DNA of 64,000 bases from Scalesia atractyloides (GCA_947069175.1 CAMTDV010000018.1:39072869-39136868); one strand, 5' to 3'. Shown: positions 1 to 12,459, counted from the stretch's first letter. Program-made: numbers and translations. The notes: generated from the letters alone by a model not told the origin.

Positions 1-213
1 ATTTGAAGATTTCATGGACAAAATCAGCTAAAGATTGAATATGTCACGTAAAATACAGTTGTGATAAACCCCTAAGAGTTTGGACATCAAATTCAATCGA
101 ATTAATATCAAAAAACCATGAATTGCAAACTAGGTTTGGCCGATATTGATTAAAATTTCACTGATTTCAATCATGTGGGCCCGAACTTGATCAAATTTTC
201 TAGTTTTTCATAT

Positions 214-510
214 AAGTTCGCTCGGACTTGCAAGTTAATTCAACATTTTTGATGGGCGAACTTGATCAATTTTTGTTGAAATTCTCTCACAAGTTCGCCA
301 GAACTTGATAACTTTCTTGAAATTTCACCTAAGTTCGCCCGAACTTATCTTTTTCTTGAAAATCTTCACAAGTCCGCTCGTAATAATTCACGTTCGACCG
401 AACTTGATTGTGTGTGATAAAATTTGAAAATTTTCATCTAAGTTTGACCGAACTTGTTGAAAACTGAAATCAAAATCTGATTTTCACACAAGTTCGACCG
501 AACTTGTCTA
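214..510 (+). repeat. Cluster of CAAGTTCG/CGAACTTG palindromes in leader of copy 1
   Basis: At least six close or degraded copies of the palindrome CAAGTTCGNNCGAACTTG lie here, for example at 290-310, 329-348, 437-460 and 487-510. The two-base centre varies (CC, AC, CA). They sit in the transcribed leader before the gag start at 573. Confidence 0.85.
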
Positions 511-572
511 TTGCTAATCAATTTTTTAGTGTTTTTTGATCGTATTTTCGTATAAGTATTCAGATTGTCATA

Positions 573-3500
573 ATGGAAGATTTTCATAACGTGTTCGTTT
601 CACAAGTGGCTTCTTCATCAAATGCTAATACTCTTGCGGCGAACCAAATGAATATCGACAACGAAATGGGTACTACGACAAAACCGCCAAAGCTAATGAG
701 TATGGATGAATTCGAAGGGTGGAAAGAAAAATTTGTGAATTGGATACAAGCAAATCAATTCAACAGCTGGGTTGCAGTTGAAGATGGTTCCGCTAAACAA
801 GTTTTCACCGGCTGACAAAGAAAATTATGTCGCTGAGAAGTTAAATGATTAGTTTGATACAACAATCAGTAAAAGAAGATATCTTGATACTATTGCCAGA
901 ATATGAAACGTCACAAGATTTATGGCACGCTCTCTGTGACAAATTCAAATGAGGTGATGAAATGATCAAAAGCAAAAAGGCCTTGATTAAGAAAGAGTTT
1001 GAAATTTTCACTATGATCAAAGGTGAGACGATGAAGCAGATGATCGATAGATATTGTCACCTCATGGTCCAGATGCGAAGACATGATATCAAGAGATCTA
1101 ATGAAGAGCAAATTGAAAAGTTGGCCGATGCACTTCCTGAGGGAGAATGGACAACATATCTGATGATTCTGAAGAACCGTCCATCTTGGAGATATTTCAA
1201 ATTGTCATCTTTCATCGACAAATTAGAAAGTTTTGAAATGGAGTTGATGAAGATTGCAAAATCAAAGAATGCTAATGTTGTTCAAGATGTCGGTGTTTAT
1301 TACAAAGGAGGTGTTCAAGATATTCCGATTCAAAGTCCAAAAATTCAAACAGCATTTAGTGCAAATACGAATCCTTCTCCAAATCAGAGTTCTCCATATG
1401 TTGGATATACAAGTGCTACTTCAAGCTCTTCATTCCAAAATCAGAACAATCAGTCGCATTAGACAAACTAATCTAGTTCTGATTCAAATGTTTTCCAGTG
1501 CAACATAGCAGTCGATTTGAAGAATGTATTTCCTGAAAAAGTGGCCAAACAGCACATAGCACTTCTTGCTACTGTTCTAGAATCATATGAAAGTCTTGAT
1601 GCTGGAAAGATCGGTAATCCGGAAATGACCGCCGAGGATTACGATCAGGTGGACGAAGAAGAGTTGGAGCTGATGGATATAAACTGGAGTCTAGAATCTA
1701 TCATCAGAAGAGTTACCAAGTTTGTGGCACTCACTAGAAGGGTTATTGGCAATTCAAGCAACAAGCTTGGATTTGACAAGTCAAAAGTCACATGCTTCAG
1801 GTGTCGACAAAAGGGACATTTTAAACATGAATGCAATAATCAAGAAGCAAGTGGAAACCAAAATCCTTTTGGCAACAATAATGAGTACTACAAGAAAGCT
1901 CTTCAATTTAAGCCATATCCAAAGAGAACACAAGTCGAAGCAGAAGATAAATCCAGAAAGACAACCGAACAAGCTCTTTTTGTTACTCATGAAGAAGATA
2001 GTTTTGACTGGAACATATACATCAGAAAGAAAACTGGTGTTGCTGTGATGGCAGAGGTAGTAGATGAATCTGAGACATCGTAGGTTGATTTTGCTTTGGA
2101 GAATGCTATTCTGGAAGGATATATGCAGAGAGCTGAGGAAGAAGAAATAGCTTATCTTGAGATGCAAAGGCAAGAAGCATTGAAATCAGAGGCCGAAAAG
2201 GTAAAATCTGAGGTAAATATGTTTGAAAAGGAAGTTGTGAAAGTTGTGGAGGTGGAAAAACCTTGCACAAAGTGCGCAAATCCTTGTGAGTCTTGTGCTT
2301 AAAAGAACAAAATCATAATAGAAATGACTGTACACAACGAAAATTTTCGTTATGATTACAGAACCATGAAAGAAGCTTATGACAAAATGAAAGGCACATA
2401 TAAAAATGTCAAAAAAGCTAATCTTGAACTTAGTGCTAATGTAAAAATGTTAAATGCCACAGTAATTGAAAAACAAAAGGCAATTAACATGTACATTAAC
2501 ACTATTGGTGAAACAAAGCGAGAGCTTCATGACATAAAGATAGAAAGAGAAAGGGTAAGACAATTGCTGAAAAGTTACACCACAAACGCTTATGTCATTG
2601 ATCACATTCTTCCTACGATTAAGTCGGAGGAAAATGTTGACAAATCAAATCGTAAAAAATACGAAAGTGTTCCTCCACCACTTCTTGCAAGTTACTCCTG
2701 CAAGAAAAATGTTGAGATTGAAAAGGCTTTTAATATACTACTTTTATCAGAAATGAATGATAAATTGCCTGAGAACATTGACGTAGACTTTACGAAGTCA
2801 AATGATGACAATGAAGCGGTGGTAAAAGATGTGGTTAAAAATGTGTTGGGAAATCATTCTGCTGAAGGCAGCTCTGAAAGTGCCAAATCAAGTTCGAACA
2901 ACTCGGAATCACAATCTGAAGATGACGATACATCATCAGAATATGATCTAAGTGATGATCCGAATGTTCTCATGTACAAAATTAAGGAATGTGATAGAAT
3001 ATACTTCGATGATAGTTTTTCGATTCGGAACGTGAAAGAGGATCAACTTGATAAATTTTTCAAACTTGTAGAAGTTTCATCAGATGATCTTGAGAAAAAT
3101 GAGAAAAGATTTTACTCGAAACCTAAAAGGAATGCTAACAATTATCGAAAGTTTAGTGGTGATTTTCCTAAGAACAGGAGAGCAGGATTGGGTTTGGAGG
3201 AAAATGAAGAAGAGCCGAGAAGGAACCAAAAGTCGCCATTTCATGAATACAAAGGTAAACACATGAAGTTTGTGTATGGGACAAATACGGTTCAAGAAGA
3301 AGGTATGATCGGTAAGAAATCGAATGATGAATTCAAGAAAGAGAAAGAACTTCGGGACAAGGCTAAGACAAAGCCCAAAAGTGGAGTAAATCCCACTAGT
3401 GGACATGCTCCTGATAATCGGACTTGCTTTAAATGCAATACTGTTGGTCATATTGCTCGCAAGTGTCTGAGTCTAAAGCCTGTGTTTCCACGAAGAAAAA

Positions 3501-4057
3501 ATGTGTCAAAAGATGAAAAGCAAAAACAACCAGAGATTGTGAAACCTGTCACAGAATCAAATAGAAACTATGAATCTAAAGGCGAAGTGAAACCTAAAAT
3601 TGGTTCAAAGTTTGAAAACTCAATTTTTGAAAAAGATGAAACTTCAAAATTAAATGAAAACAAAGATTCTAGATTCTATATCAAGAAAGCGAGAAGCAAG
3701 CTACAATCCTGGATGGCTAAGAAAAAGTTCTCATCATCTGAAAAACCAAAGTCTTTTGCTGACAAAACTGAGAATGTTAAATCAACCGAGTCAGTAATCA
3801 AACAGACAAAGAAAGAAAAGGTCAAAACGTTTTCAGAATTGACATTGGACAAAATGTTTGATGATGATTTTGATTACGATGATGAGTTTGAAAGTGGGGA
3901 TGCTTATCATGTCAAACCCAAGACCAAAAAGGTTTGGGTTTCCTTATTCAAATGGTTGCTTTGTGTGCAGGAGTTCCAAGGATCCAATTTGTTAAGGTTA
4001 AATCTGGATTGCGGAGCTTCATGTTTCTTAACTTATTCAGAAATGTCAAAATCTTAA
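573..4057 (+). pseudogene. Retrotransposon gag (UBN2-type, two zinc knuckles), disrupted
   Basis: Gag forms the particle that packages element RNA. The ATG at 573 begins an 80-residue N-terminal block. From 962 to 4057 one frame carries the rest, broken by stops at 1460, 2081 and 2300. Features in order: a UBN2-like gag core (about 962-1460), a CCHC knuckle CFRCRQKGHFKHEC (about 1795-1836), a Lys/Glu-rich coiled-coil-like stretch from about 2324, an acidic Ser-rich stretch (2860-2960), and a second knuckle CFKCNTVGHIARKC (about 3427-3468). Two knuckles and a long coiled-coil tail make this longer than usual copia gags. A DCGAS motif near the C terminus recalls a protease active site but is out of context. 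The frameshift between 815 and 962 and the stops make it non-functional. Confidence 0.8.
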
Positions 4058-6011
4058 TCATTTTGAAAAAAGGAGAAGTTGAAAAAGAAAATTTTTGTAA
4101 AAAATCAAATTGAGCAAATCCACACCGTTGAATGAAACATTGATTTTAAAATCACTTGTTCTTTCATGTAAATGAGTTTAATGGTTTATATGTTGAACAG
4201 GAGCAAATGCAGATGTTAGAAAAAGGATCGTACGACGAGTTCTCGGGATCCACATTGGTTTGTTATCTTCTTAGAATAGTATTTCTTAAAATCTAAAATC
4301 CAAAAATATGTTTTTGATTTTAGGGGGAGTAAGAATTAAAAATTGTTGAAAAAAAACAAAAACATATAAAAAAGTTGAAAATTCAAAAACATTTAAAAAA
4401 TTCAAAAAAGTATAAAAACATTGAAAAAGACAAAGAATTTGGTTGTCAAAAAGGAAATGATAGTACATCAGTGGACTATCACAGTATGCTAAAGAATTGA
4501 AAAGTTTAAAAGTGATAAATGAGTCTTACTGTGGATGTGTCGATAGGCTTTACACATTCAGTAAATTGTTTTCTGAGATATAAACTAAATTTTACAACTG
4601 CTTAAACTTGTGGATTAACATCTCTAGGATATATAGACTTAGTACTCCGAAATTTCGTTTGAGAGATCCTGATTCTGAGATACGAGGTCTTTATAGATGA
4701 TTGATATCTGGGGTATCATTCTAGTTCTTCTAATTTTACAGAAGCAATAGCCTAGAACTTCTATAATACTTTTGCTAAAAACCCCAAAATATCATGCAAA
4801 ACCTGAAAAGAATCGAAAGATCTAATCATTTGCAATGCTTAAAATATTCCTTAAGTGGAACACACCGTAAAGACGAGCCTTCATCTCTTTGTCGGTACGG
4901 TGGTACTAACCTGAGCTCTCAAGGTCTCGCACAACCCAGATACAGATATCAGTTACCCTATACTCACCTATAAGATGAAATCTAGGGAATCTTGATACGG
5001 GATTATATTCTAAGATAACCATAGTTAAGTCAAGTTTCATAATTCATACCTAACATATTTTGAACAATTGAGAATTGTGTCGAAGTTTAAATGGACAAAC
5101 ATATCGACAATCTAGGTAAACGAGTTTAGATCTTAAAGTCATAAGAAAGATCAACGGTACTGGTGATATGTCTCAAACAACTGATATGATCCTTAGACAC
5201 GAATTCACAAAAATATGTTTGTACATAGTTTACTTTCTTCACTTTTTTTACAGATTAAAATCAAAAAGATTTTCAGTATGTTTTAGCATAAACTTTCTAA
5301 AAATCAAAAAGATTTTGTATTTTTCATTAGTTTCAACAAGCCAATGATGGAGAACGGTTCTTCGAAGTCTGGTAAGGTGCTATAATGGTGAAAATCTTGA
5401 TGACATTTATTAAAAACCAAAATGATCAAAAGTGTTGAAAAGTTCATTAAATTGAAACTTTATAATTGAAGAAAACGTCAGTTTATTCACAATGGTTTCA
5501 AATCAAGGTCATTAAATTGGACTTGGTCAATGAAATTGGTTAATCAAGGTCATTAACTTGGACTTGATCAACCAAGTGGATTTCATAATTGAAATTTTAA
5601 TCAAGAGGAGAAGGTCTTTAATGTAAAAGTTTTCAAGGTCATTAAATTGAACTTGAACAACTAAAGTTTGAAAAGTTGAAAGAAGTGATTAAAAATGTGA
5701 AATATTGATGTTACAAAATTTCAAAGTATTGAATCTGAAATGTTTATTTGAATGTCAGAAAGTATTTAGACAGGAATTAAAGATTGAGGGGGAGTTGATA
5801 AAGCAAAGATTGAAGATACTGGAAAACTTAAAGCAAGGGGGAGAGCTTAAAACAAAGTGGAGCATGTTGATTAAAGTTTTATCAAGACAAAGCTCAAGAA
5901 AGAGGAAGAGGATATAAAGATCAAGATGTTAAAGTTTATTCAAGAACTAAAGATCGAAAGACTCAAAAGATTTTAAAAGTCAATGACTACGGAAACATCC
6001 AAGGGGGAGTC
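4058..6011 (+). other. Non-coding 3' internal region of gag-only element
   Basis: No ORF longer than about 70 codons and no pol similarity is seen where a copia element would hold integrase and reverse transcriptase. Purine tracts containing GGGGGAG occur near 4322, 5789, 5838 and 6002; only the last abuts the LTR and is the likely polypurine tract. Several short repeats of the form AAGGTCATTAAnTTGGACTTG lie at 5510-5660. Confidence 0.6.
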
Positions 6012-6479
6012 TATTGGTGCATATGTATGTTGCCTACATCATTGTATATCGAGTCTGAGTGATTAGAGTTTAATCTGTTAGAAATGAGGCGTATTTAAGT
6101 GTAAGATAGGCTAAGTTCGCTGGAGATGGTTTTGATGATGTCAAGTTCGGCCGAACTTGACTAGGTCAAGTTCTCCCGAACTCTATCTCCCACCAGCGAA
6201 CTTGAGTTACTATATATAGGTGCCTTGGTGGTTTCATTTGTAACTTGAGAGATTTTGGCACAGAGACGGCGAAGCTCTGTCAGATCCGGTTCTCGAATGT
6301 TTTGAACTTTAGATCAATGAAAACAACATTTAAATGAGTAATTCTTGTTATTTGGTTAACTTGTCATTAGTTTCCGACTAATTGGACAATAGATAACAAA
6401 TTTAAGGTCTCGTGCTAATCGTGGACATTCCTACAGATCGAGAAATTGTTCGGAATTGTAACATGATCGAATCGCCACA
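6012..6479 (+). repeat. 3' LTR of gag-only element copy 1
   Basis: It begins TATTGGTGCATA, matching TGTTGGTGCATA at the start of the copy 2 LTR (the terminal TG has become TA), and ends CGCCACA. It follows a purine tract AAGGGGGAGT. It carries a palindrome cluster (6110-6200) and a TATA box (6211-6218). The block GGCGAAGCTCTGTC near 6268 is shared with the copy 2 LTR. Confidence 0.8.
6110..6220 (+). promoter_or_regulatory. LTR promoter: palindrome cluster next to TATATATAG
   Basis: The perfect palindrome CAAGTTCGGCCGAACTTG (6140-6157) and two degraded copies (to about 6195) lie immediately upstream of CTATATATAGG, the probable TATA box of this LTR. Copy 2 has the same order (11898-11970, then TATA at about 11998). 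Confidence 0.6.
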
Positions 6480-6528
6480 AATGTCACAGTCTCCCTTACT
6501 TTAGGAAATTTCATCCTGAAATTTAATT

Positions 6529-9420
6529 AGAGGAAATTTGTGGAAACAGATGTGGGTATTTCCCTTTCATTTGATCCTCTTGTTCCCAAGTAAATTATGA
6601 TCCTCTCATTTGACTATCGGTAATCGTCTGCGCTTGAGTTTCATAACTTCACGGTCCAATATCTCCACGAGTTTATCCACAAAGTGCATAATGTCATCAA
6701 TGTAAATTTCGTCGAGGGTGGTGTGGAGATTTGTATCGGCTAAACACTTTTTCAAATTGGACACGTGGAATGTGGGGTGAATATTCCCAAGTTCAGGAGG
6801 TAGCTCAAGTCGGTAGGCCACATTTCTGAGTCTCTCGACGATCTTGAATGGTCCAACATATCGTGGTGCCAGTTTTCCTTTCTTTCCAAATCTGACCACA
6901 CCTTTCCAAGGGGATACCTTGAGTAGGACGTAAACACCAACTTGGAATTCCAAGGGCTTGCGTCGTTTGTCCACGTAACTCTTTTGACGATTTCTAGCTA
7001 CCAGAAGGTTATCGCAGATTTTCTTGACTTTGTTTGTTGTGTCTTGAATGAGTTCAGGTCCGGTGAATTGAGATTCACCAACTTCATTCCAACAGACAGG
7101 TGAACGACATTTTCAACTGTAGAGAATTTCAAAAGGCGCCATGTTGATGCTAGTGTGATAACTTTTGTTTTAGGAGAATTCGATCAATGGTAGATGCAAA
7201 TCCCAACTACCACCAAAGTTGATCACACATGCTCTAAGCATATCCTCTAGTGTTTGAATCGTCCTTTTGGTTTGTCCATCCGTTTAAGGATGATAAGCAG
7301 TGCTCAGATTGAGTTTGGTTCCCATGGCAGATTGCATGGTCTTCCAAAAGTGAGATGAGAATCGAGCATCTCGGTCAGATACGATGTTCAAAGGAACACC
7401 ATGACGAGATACAATCTCATTAACGTAGATATTGGTGAGTTTGTCAGTAGTTAAATCATCACGAATTGGCAAAAAGTGTGCTGACTTTGTTAGACGATCA
7501 GTGATTACCCAAATAGCATCATGACCTCTAGATGTGCGCGGTAGCTTCGTGATGAGATCCATCGCAATGTTCTCCCACTTCCATACCAGTATTTCTGGTT
7601 GTTCAAGCAAACCAGATGGGCGTTAATGTTCAGCCTTGACTTTAAGACAAGTTAGGTATTTAGACACATACAAGGTAATGTCCTTCTTCATACCAGGCCA
7701 CAATACTGCGTACGAAGATCCTTGTACATTTTGTCTGCACCAGGATGGATTGAATAATGAGACTTATGGGTTTCGTCCATCAATAAGGTGCGGGTATTCT
7801 CTTAAATTGGAACCCACAAACGGTTCAAATAAAAGAGTAATCCATTGTCTTTCGTTTCGAGTTGAAGTTCGAGATTTTGAGGCAGCTCATTATTCAACAA
7901 GCTTTGGGTTACACATGTATGTTGTGCTTGAAGGATATGTGTGTGGATATCAGATTGATTTTGAACACAATGAAGCTTGACACGTTCCTTATGACTAAGT
8001 GCATCGGCTATGACATTCGCCTTGCAAGGACGGTAGCGAATTTCGCAGTCGTAGTCGTTCAAGAGTTCGACCCAACTTCGTTGTCTCATGTTTAGCTCCT
8101 TTTGATTGAATATGTGTTGGAGACTTTTGTGGTGAAAACCACACATTTCGTACCATAAAGGTGATGTCTCGAAATCTTGAGAGCAAAAACTACAGCACCT
8201 AACTCAAGATCATGAGTTGTGTAGTTCTTCTCGTGGATTTTTAATTGTCTTGACGCATAGGCTATGACTTTATCTGGTTGCATGAGAACACAACCAAGGC
8301 CTAGATTCGATGCGTCACAATAGACAACAAAATCGTTATTGCCATTAGGTAAGATAAAATAGGAGCATCACAAAGCTTTTGTTTCAGGGTTTGAAAGGCT
8401 TCCTCTTGTTTGGGTCTCCACTCAAAAGGCTTATTCTTCTGAGTCAAAGCAGTGAGGGGAACTGCAATCTTTGAGAAGTTCGTGATAAAACGATGGTAAT
8501 ACCCAGCAAGACCAAGAAATGAGCGAACTTCTGTAGGAGTAGTGGGTGTGTTCCAATCCTTGATTGCATAGATTTTGGAAGGATCCACATGTATACCTTG
8601 CTCATTGACTATGTGTCCCAAGAATTGAACTTCTTTAAGCCAAAATTCACACATGGAAAATTTGGCATAGAGTTGTTCTTTCTTCAGAACTTTTATCGTT
8701 AGACGGAGTGTTGCTCATGATCGGCTCGAGACTTTGAATAAATGAGGATGTCGTCGATGAAAACAATGATGAACTTATCTAAATAAGGTTTACAAACCCG
8801 ATTCTTTAAGTCCATGAAGATGGTTGGATTATTCGTTAAACCAAATAGCCTGTCAGTGAACTCATAATGCTCGTATCGAGTGCGGAAAGTAGTCTTGGGA
8901 ATATCTTCCTCGAGTAAACGAAGCTGATGATACCCAGAACGCAGATCGATCTTGGAGAAACATGTAGCACCTTGTAGTTGATCAAAGAGATCATCAATAC
9001 GAGGTAAGGGATATCAATTTTTGATCATGAGTTTGTTGAGCTCACGATAATCGATGCACATACGGAAGGATCCATCCTTCTTTTTCACGAATAAGATAGG
9101 AGCGCCCCAAGATGAAAAACTCGGATGAATGAATCCTTTGTCGGATAACTCTTGGAGTTGTTTTGATAACTCTTCATGACGGTGCAAGGCGGTAATGAGA
9201 TTTGGCTATTGGGTTGGCATCGGGTAACTCTCCAGGAAAGGCCTCAGGATAATCCCGAAACTCTATACAAAACTCAACTTGATGTGCTGGGGGCAAAACC
9301 AGGTAGCTCTTTAGGAAAGACCTCAGGATAATCCCGAACAACGGGGATGTCCTGAACAGTTTGCCCTTGCCTTTCTCCTCTACTATATGTGCCAACAAGG
9401 CTACATAATTCGTTCATAGG
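6529..9420 (-). pseudogene. Gypsy 1 pol: RT, RNase H, integrase, chromodomain-like end
   Basis: Domains on the minus strand: the RT block with an FVKKKDGSFRMCIDYRELN-like motif (about 9090-9010) and FIDDIL active site (about 8755-8770); RNase H with HDLELGAVVFALK (8283-8092); tether and zinc-finger region (about 8090-7640); integrase core with IVSDRDARFSSHFWKTM (7610-7284); and a C-terminal part with LLKVSPWKGVVRFGKKGKLAPRYVGPF (6974-6606, given as position) followed by a degraded YPHLFP-type end at 6529-6560. Frameshifts occur near 7284, 7640, 8290 and 8660. A partial repeat of the region around the DYPEAFPGELP motif lies at 9200-9340. Confidence 0.8.
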
Positions 9421-9431
9421 TATTTTTGGGC

Positions 9432-10985
9432 TTAGGTACAAGTCATGAGTTTTAGGCTACTAGAGGGTTTCTCTCCATGAATTTCTAGGGTTTCGCCAGA
9501 TGGAAGAGGTATTCGAACTATCTTGTCAAAACAGATAACTTCGACATGATGTTTGGTTAACCAATTCATTCCTATGATGATGTCTGAACTCCCAAGTTGC
9601 ATTGGCGTGAGGTCAATGGGAATATGGTGGTTATTGAGGTTCAATTGGCAACCATGAATGACAGAATCAAGTTTAAGGGGTTCGCCACTAAATATTTCGA
9701 CTGTCAAGGGCTTTCCTAGTTTAGTTCTAGGCATTGAAAGCAAAGGTTCGAAAGCTAGGGATACAAAGCTTCTATCGGCACTCGAATCGAAAAGAACAAA
9801 AGCAGGATAATTGTTAACAAGGAACGTACCATTAACGACTTTGTTATCAGCACGAGCCTCATTGGCGTTGTTGTTAAATGCACGTCCACGGGCTGAATTA
9901 GCATTGACTAGTTTCGGGCAGTTGTTCTTGAAGTGAGCCATCTCTCCACAGTTGTAACAAGACCCGAGTGGAAAGTAAGGTCGAGTAAGGGGTTGAACAG
10001 GGTTTGGGTTAGCTTGATTTGGGACGGATCGACAAATATTGGCCAAATGACCTATTCGTCCACAAGAAGTGCATTGACGACAGGGTAAGTGAGCTTGGTG
10101 GTGATCAGTGCACCGGTTACAAAATGGTGCAGTTCTAGCATATGGTTTCCTCGCTAGAGGTTGAGCTGGTTGGTTGGGAGCAGCCTGATTGGGTTGTGTA
10201 GTCACAGCAAAGTTTTGCGAAACCTTACGCTTCCTCGATCTCTTGGAAGGTTCGGCTTTGTTTTCCTTTTGTTTCTCCTGAGTGGTCTTAGCAGCTTGTT
10301 TCTTGTCACCTTTGTGGTGGAGTTTACCTTTCTTGACTTATGAATCAGTCAAGGTTGCTGCTAGCTCAATCTCTTGTCGAACGGTAGTAGGATTACTACC
10401 AGTAACAATGTCCTGAATGGAGTCAGGCAGGCCATGGATGTATTTTTCAATTTCCTTCTCCAAAGGCATGACCATGGTGGGACATAGCAAACTCAACTCC
10501 TCGTATCGCTCTGTGTAGGCACGATTCTCGCCACTATCTTGCTTGAGATCGTGGAATTCATTTTCGGGTGCCCTTTATTCATGGCGAGGACAAAATTCCT
10601 TCATCATAAGATCCCTAAGCTCTTCCCATGTTTATGCCATCGCCACATCGACACCCCTGTCTCTCATCACTCCATTCTACCAAGTGAGTGCTCTTTTTTG
10701 AAACACACTCGAAGCAAACTCTACCTTGCGTTCATTAGGACACTACACATAACGGAAAGTGCTCTCGATACTCTTGAACCATTGTATAAGCCCAGTAGCT
10801 CCCTCAGACCCATAAAACTTGACTGGTTAACAGAATTGTTTATAGTTGCACTAAGCAGGTGCATTGTTGTTGTTATTGTTATTGTAAGCTTGATTTAGTT
10901 GGGTCACAAGGTTCGGAAGTATAGCGGCCATTTGTTGAGCAATTAAAGTCGCCATTTCGGCGTCTTGGGTAGCGTTGCGGCGAGG
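9432..10985 (-). pseudogene. Gypsy 1 gag C-terminus and aspartic protease
   Basis: The minus-strand frame 10205-9432 encodes Cys/His motifs, CNRCTDHHQAHLPCRQCTSC and a CCHC knuckle CYNCGEMAHFKNNC, followed by a retropepsin-like domain. Its active site, normally DTGA or DSGA, reads VLFDSSADRSFVS, so the glycine is lost. The N-terminal gag (10985-10210) is frameshifted; its start resembles MATLIAQQMAAILPNLV, with an Asn run just before a stop near 10855. Confidence 0.75.
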
Positions 10986-11550
10986 TGGTATTCTAAAAGA
11001 GAGGAAACATGAGAGAAAATGTGTGAGATTGACATTGGATAAACATAAGAGATATTAGAAATATCGACGAAACATAAGGATTGTGGTCATTCGTTTGTTT
11101 CTCAAAACAAACAAACGACACAGGGTGACTGATCAAAGTAAATGGGTCTTTATAATGTATCGCTAAGACATGCTTTAGCCTATAATTGGATACTCACCCC
11201 AAGAGTTCCCAGGTAAGAGTGACTGGTCCGGTTAAGTGGATTTGTACGAACACTCTAGCCTTAGACAAAAAACTCGGGGTAAAGGCATCCACCCTTTCAG
11301 ATTGCATGTGTTCACATTATTAAAGCCCAAACTTTGACGAGATTTTGAAAACTTTGAAGGCATGAAGCCAAAAATGACTCATCTAAGGATAGATGTTTTA
11401 TGGTAAAAGTTTTCGGAAAGAGTTTGTGACATTTGTATTGTTTTTGGTAATCACCTAAGGATAGGTGATGGTATTGTATTAAAAAAACCCCGGGTCCTAG
11501 GAAGGTTATAGTCTAGGTCAAAGCATAACTAATAACCTAATTCTCTATAA

Positions 11551-11568
11551 CCATGAGTTGTGATACCA
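11551..11568 (-). other. Primer-binding site of gypsy 1
   Basis: The minus strand reads TGGTATCACAACTCATGG three bases after the LTR end. It is a degraded match to the initiator-Met tRNA complement usual in plant LTR elements. Confidence 0.65.
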
Positions 11569-11571
11569 ATC

Positions 11572-11805
11572 TGTAACACCCCGACCACGTAAAAACAACA
11601 AACCGCGACATAAACATCGGGGAGTCACGTTACAAATTGTTTCACAACACATGGTACTTTAAAGTTTTGTATTTATAGAATTGTTAACATGATTACATTG
11701 TCTTGGAGTTAAAAACATAGTAAACACAACAATTATCTTTTGAGTTTTAAAGTAACTAAGGCCCAATTCCGTCCTGTGTGTAGCAAGCATCATAACATCA
11801 AATAT
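11572..11805 (-). repeat. 5' LTR fragment of gypsy 1
   Basis: The LTR ends (minus) in GGGTGTTACA next to the primer-binding site. It runs right until it is interrupted at 11806 by gag-only copy 2. The rest is not seen in the window. Confidence 0.7.
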
Positions 11806-12214
11806 TGTTGGTGCATAATGTCTCGTCTAAGTCTTGGATTGAGTCTGTATTGTATAGGGTTTGAAATGTTATATTTTGTGTATTTATGTTGTAGTTGAGA
11901 CAAGTTCGGCTGAAGTTAAAATGTCCAAAGGACAAGTTCGCCCGAAGTCAAGTTCAGCCAAACTTGACCATGGTCACTCTCATCAGAAGTTGTTCTCCTA
12001 TATATAGCTTAGTCTTGGTTTTCATTTGTAACTTTGAAACTTTTGAGGCGAAGCTCTGTCGATTTGGATTTGTACATTGTAAAGACATTTGGACTAATAA
12101 ATCGATGTTTAAACAGTAATTCTTGTGTATTTGTCACTATTCACGTAAATTCCGCATACGATGACATAGATACAACCTAGGTTTCTGCCACAAGTGGATG
12201 GATCGATCCTAACA
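11806..12214 (+). repeat. 5' LTR of copy 2
   Basis: It runs 409 bp from TGTTGGTGCATAATG to ATCCTAACA, a TG...CA pair. It holds palindrome copies (11898-11970), a TATATATAG box (about 12000) and a GGCGAAGCTCTGTC block shared with the copy 1 LTR. The primer-binding site follows two bases later. Confidence 0.85.
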
Positions 12215-12216
12215 AG

Positions 12217-12230
12217 TGGTATCAGAGCCA
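12217..12230 (+). other. Primer-binding site (initiator-Met tRNA type)
   Basis: TGGTATCAGAGCCA lies two bases after the LTR end. This is the standard plant LTR-element primer site complementary to the 3' end of tRNA-iMet. Confidence 0.9.
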
Positions 12231-12459
12231 TGGATACCTAGTTTGCAGAGATCTACACAATACATTATCTATTTCTACCCATTTCTTCTTCTTTTTCACA
12301 TTTTTTCACAAAATTGATGAATCTATGGTTAAAAATGGCTAATTCTTGAATATGTCATACATAATCACCTATTAACAAACCCTTGAAAGTTTCAGATCAA
12401 AATTCAACCGATTTCATGCCAAAATTCACAAAAAACCATGTTTGACAAACTCTTTTTGT

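Larger units (their letters stand above)
1..6479 (+). mobile_element. Gag-only copia-type LTR retrotransposon, copy 1 (5' LTR outside window)
   Basis: The window opens inside the untranslated leader of this element; its leader matches that of copy 2 near 12340. It contains a decayed gag (573-4057), about 2 kb with no pol ORF, a purine-rich tract ending at 6010 and a 3' LTR (6012-6479). No integrase, reverse transcriptase or RNase H is visible, so it would depend on proteins made elsewhere. The gag architecture and the primer-binding site of copy 2 fit Ty1/copia, but without pol the superfamily call is an inference. It has inserted into the start of the 3' LTR of the minus-strand gypsy element that begins at 6480. 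Confidence 0.8.
6480..11805 (-). mobile_element. Ty3/gypsy chromovirus 1, both LTRs interrupted
   Basis: Read on the minus strand: 5' LTR end (11572-11805), primer-binding site (11551-11568), gag and protease (10985-9432), RT, RNase H, integrase and a chromodomain-like end (about 9420-6529), polypurine tract GGGAGAC (6489-6500) and the first nine bases of the 3' LTR (6480-6488, TGTGACATT). The gag-only copies lie in both LTRs. Many frameshifts and stops show it is old and inactive. Confidence 0.85.

Noticed and set aside
3990..4057. Copia protease active site (DCGAS) at the gag C terminus
   Set aside because: The neighbouring protease sequence is absent and another frame reads as ordinary gag-pol linker, so the match is probably chance.
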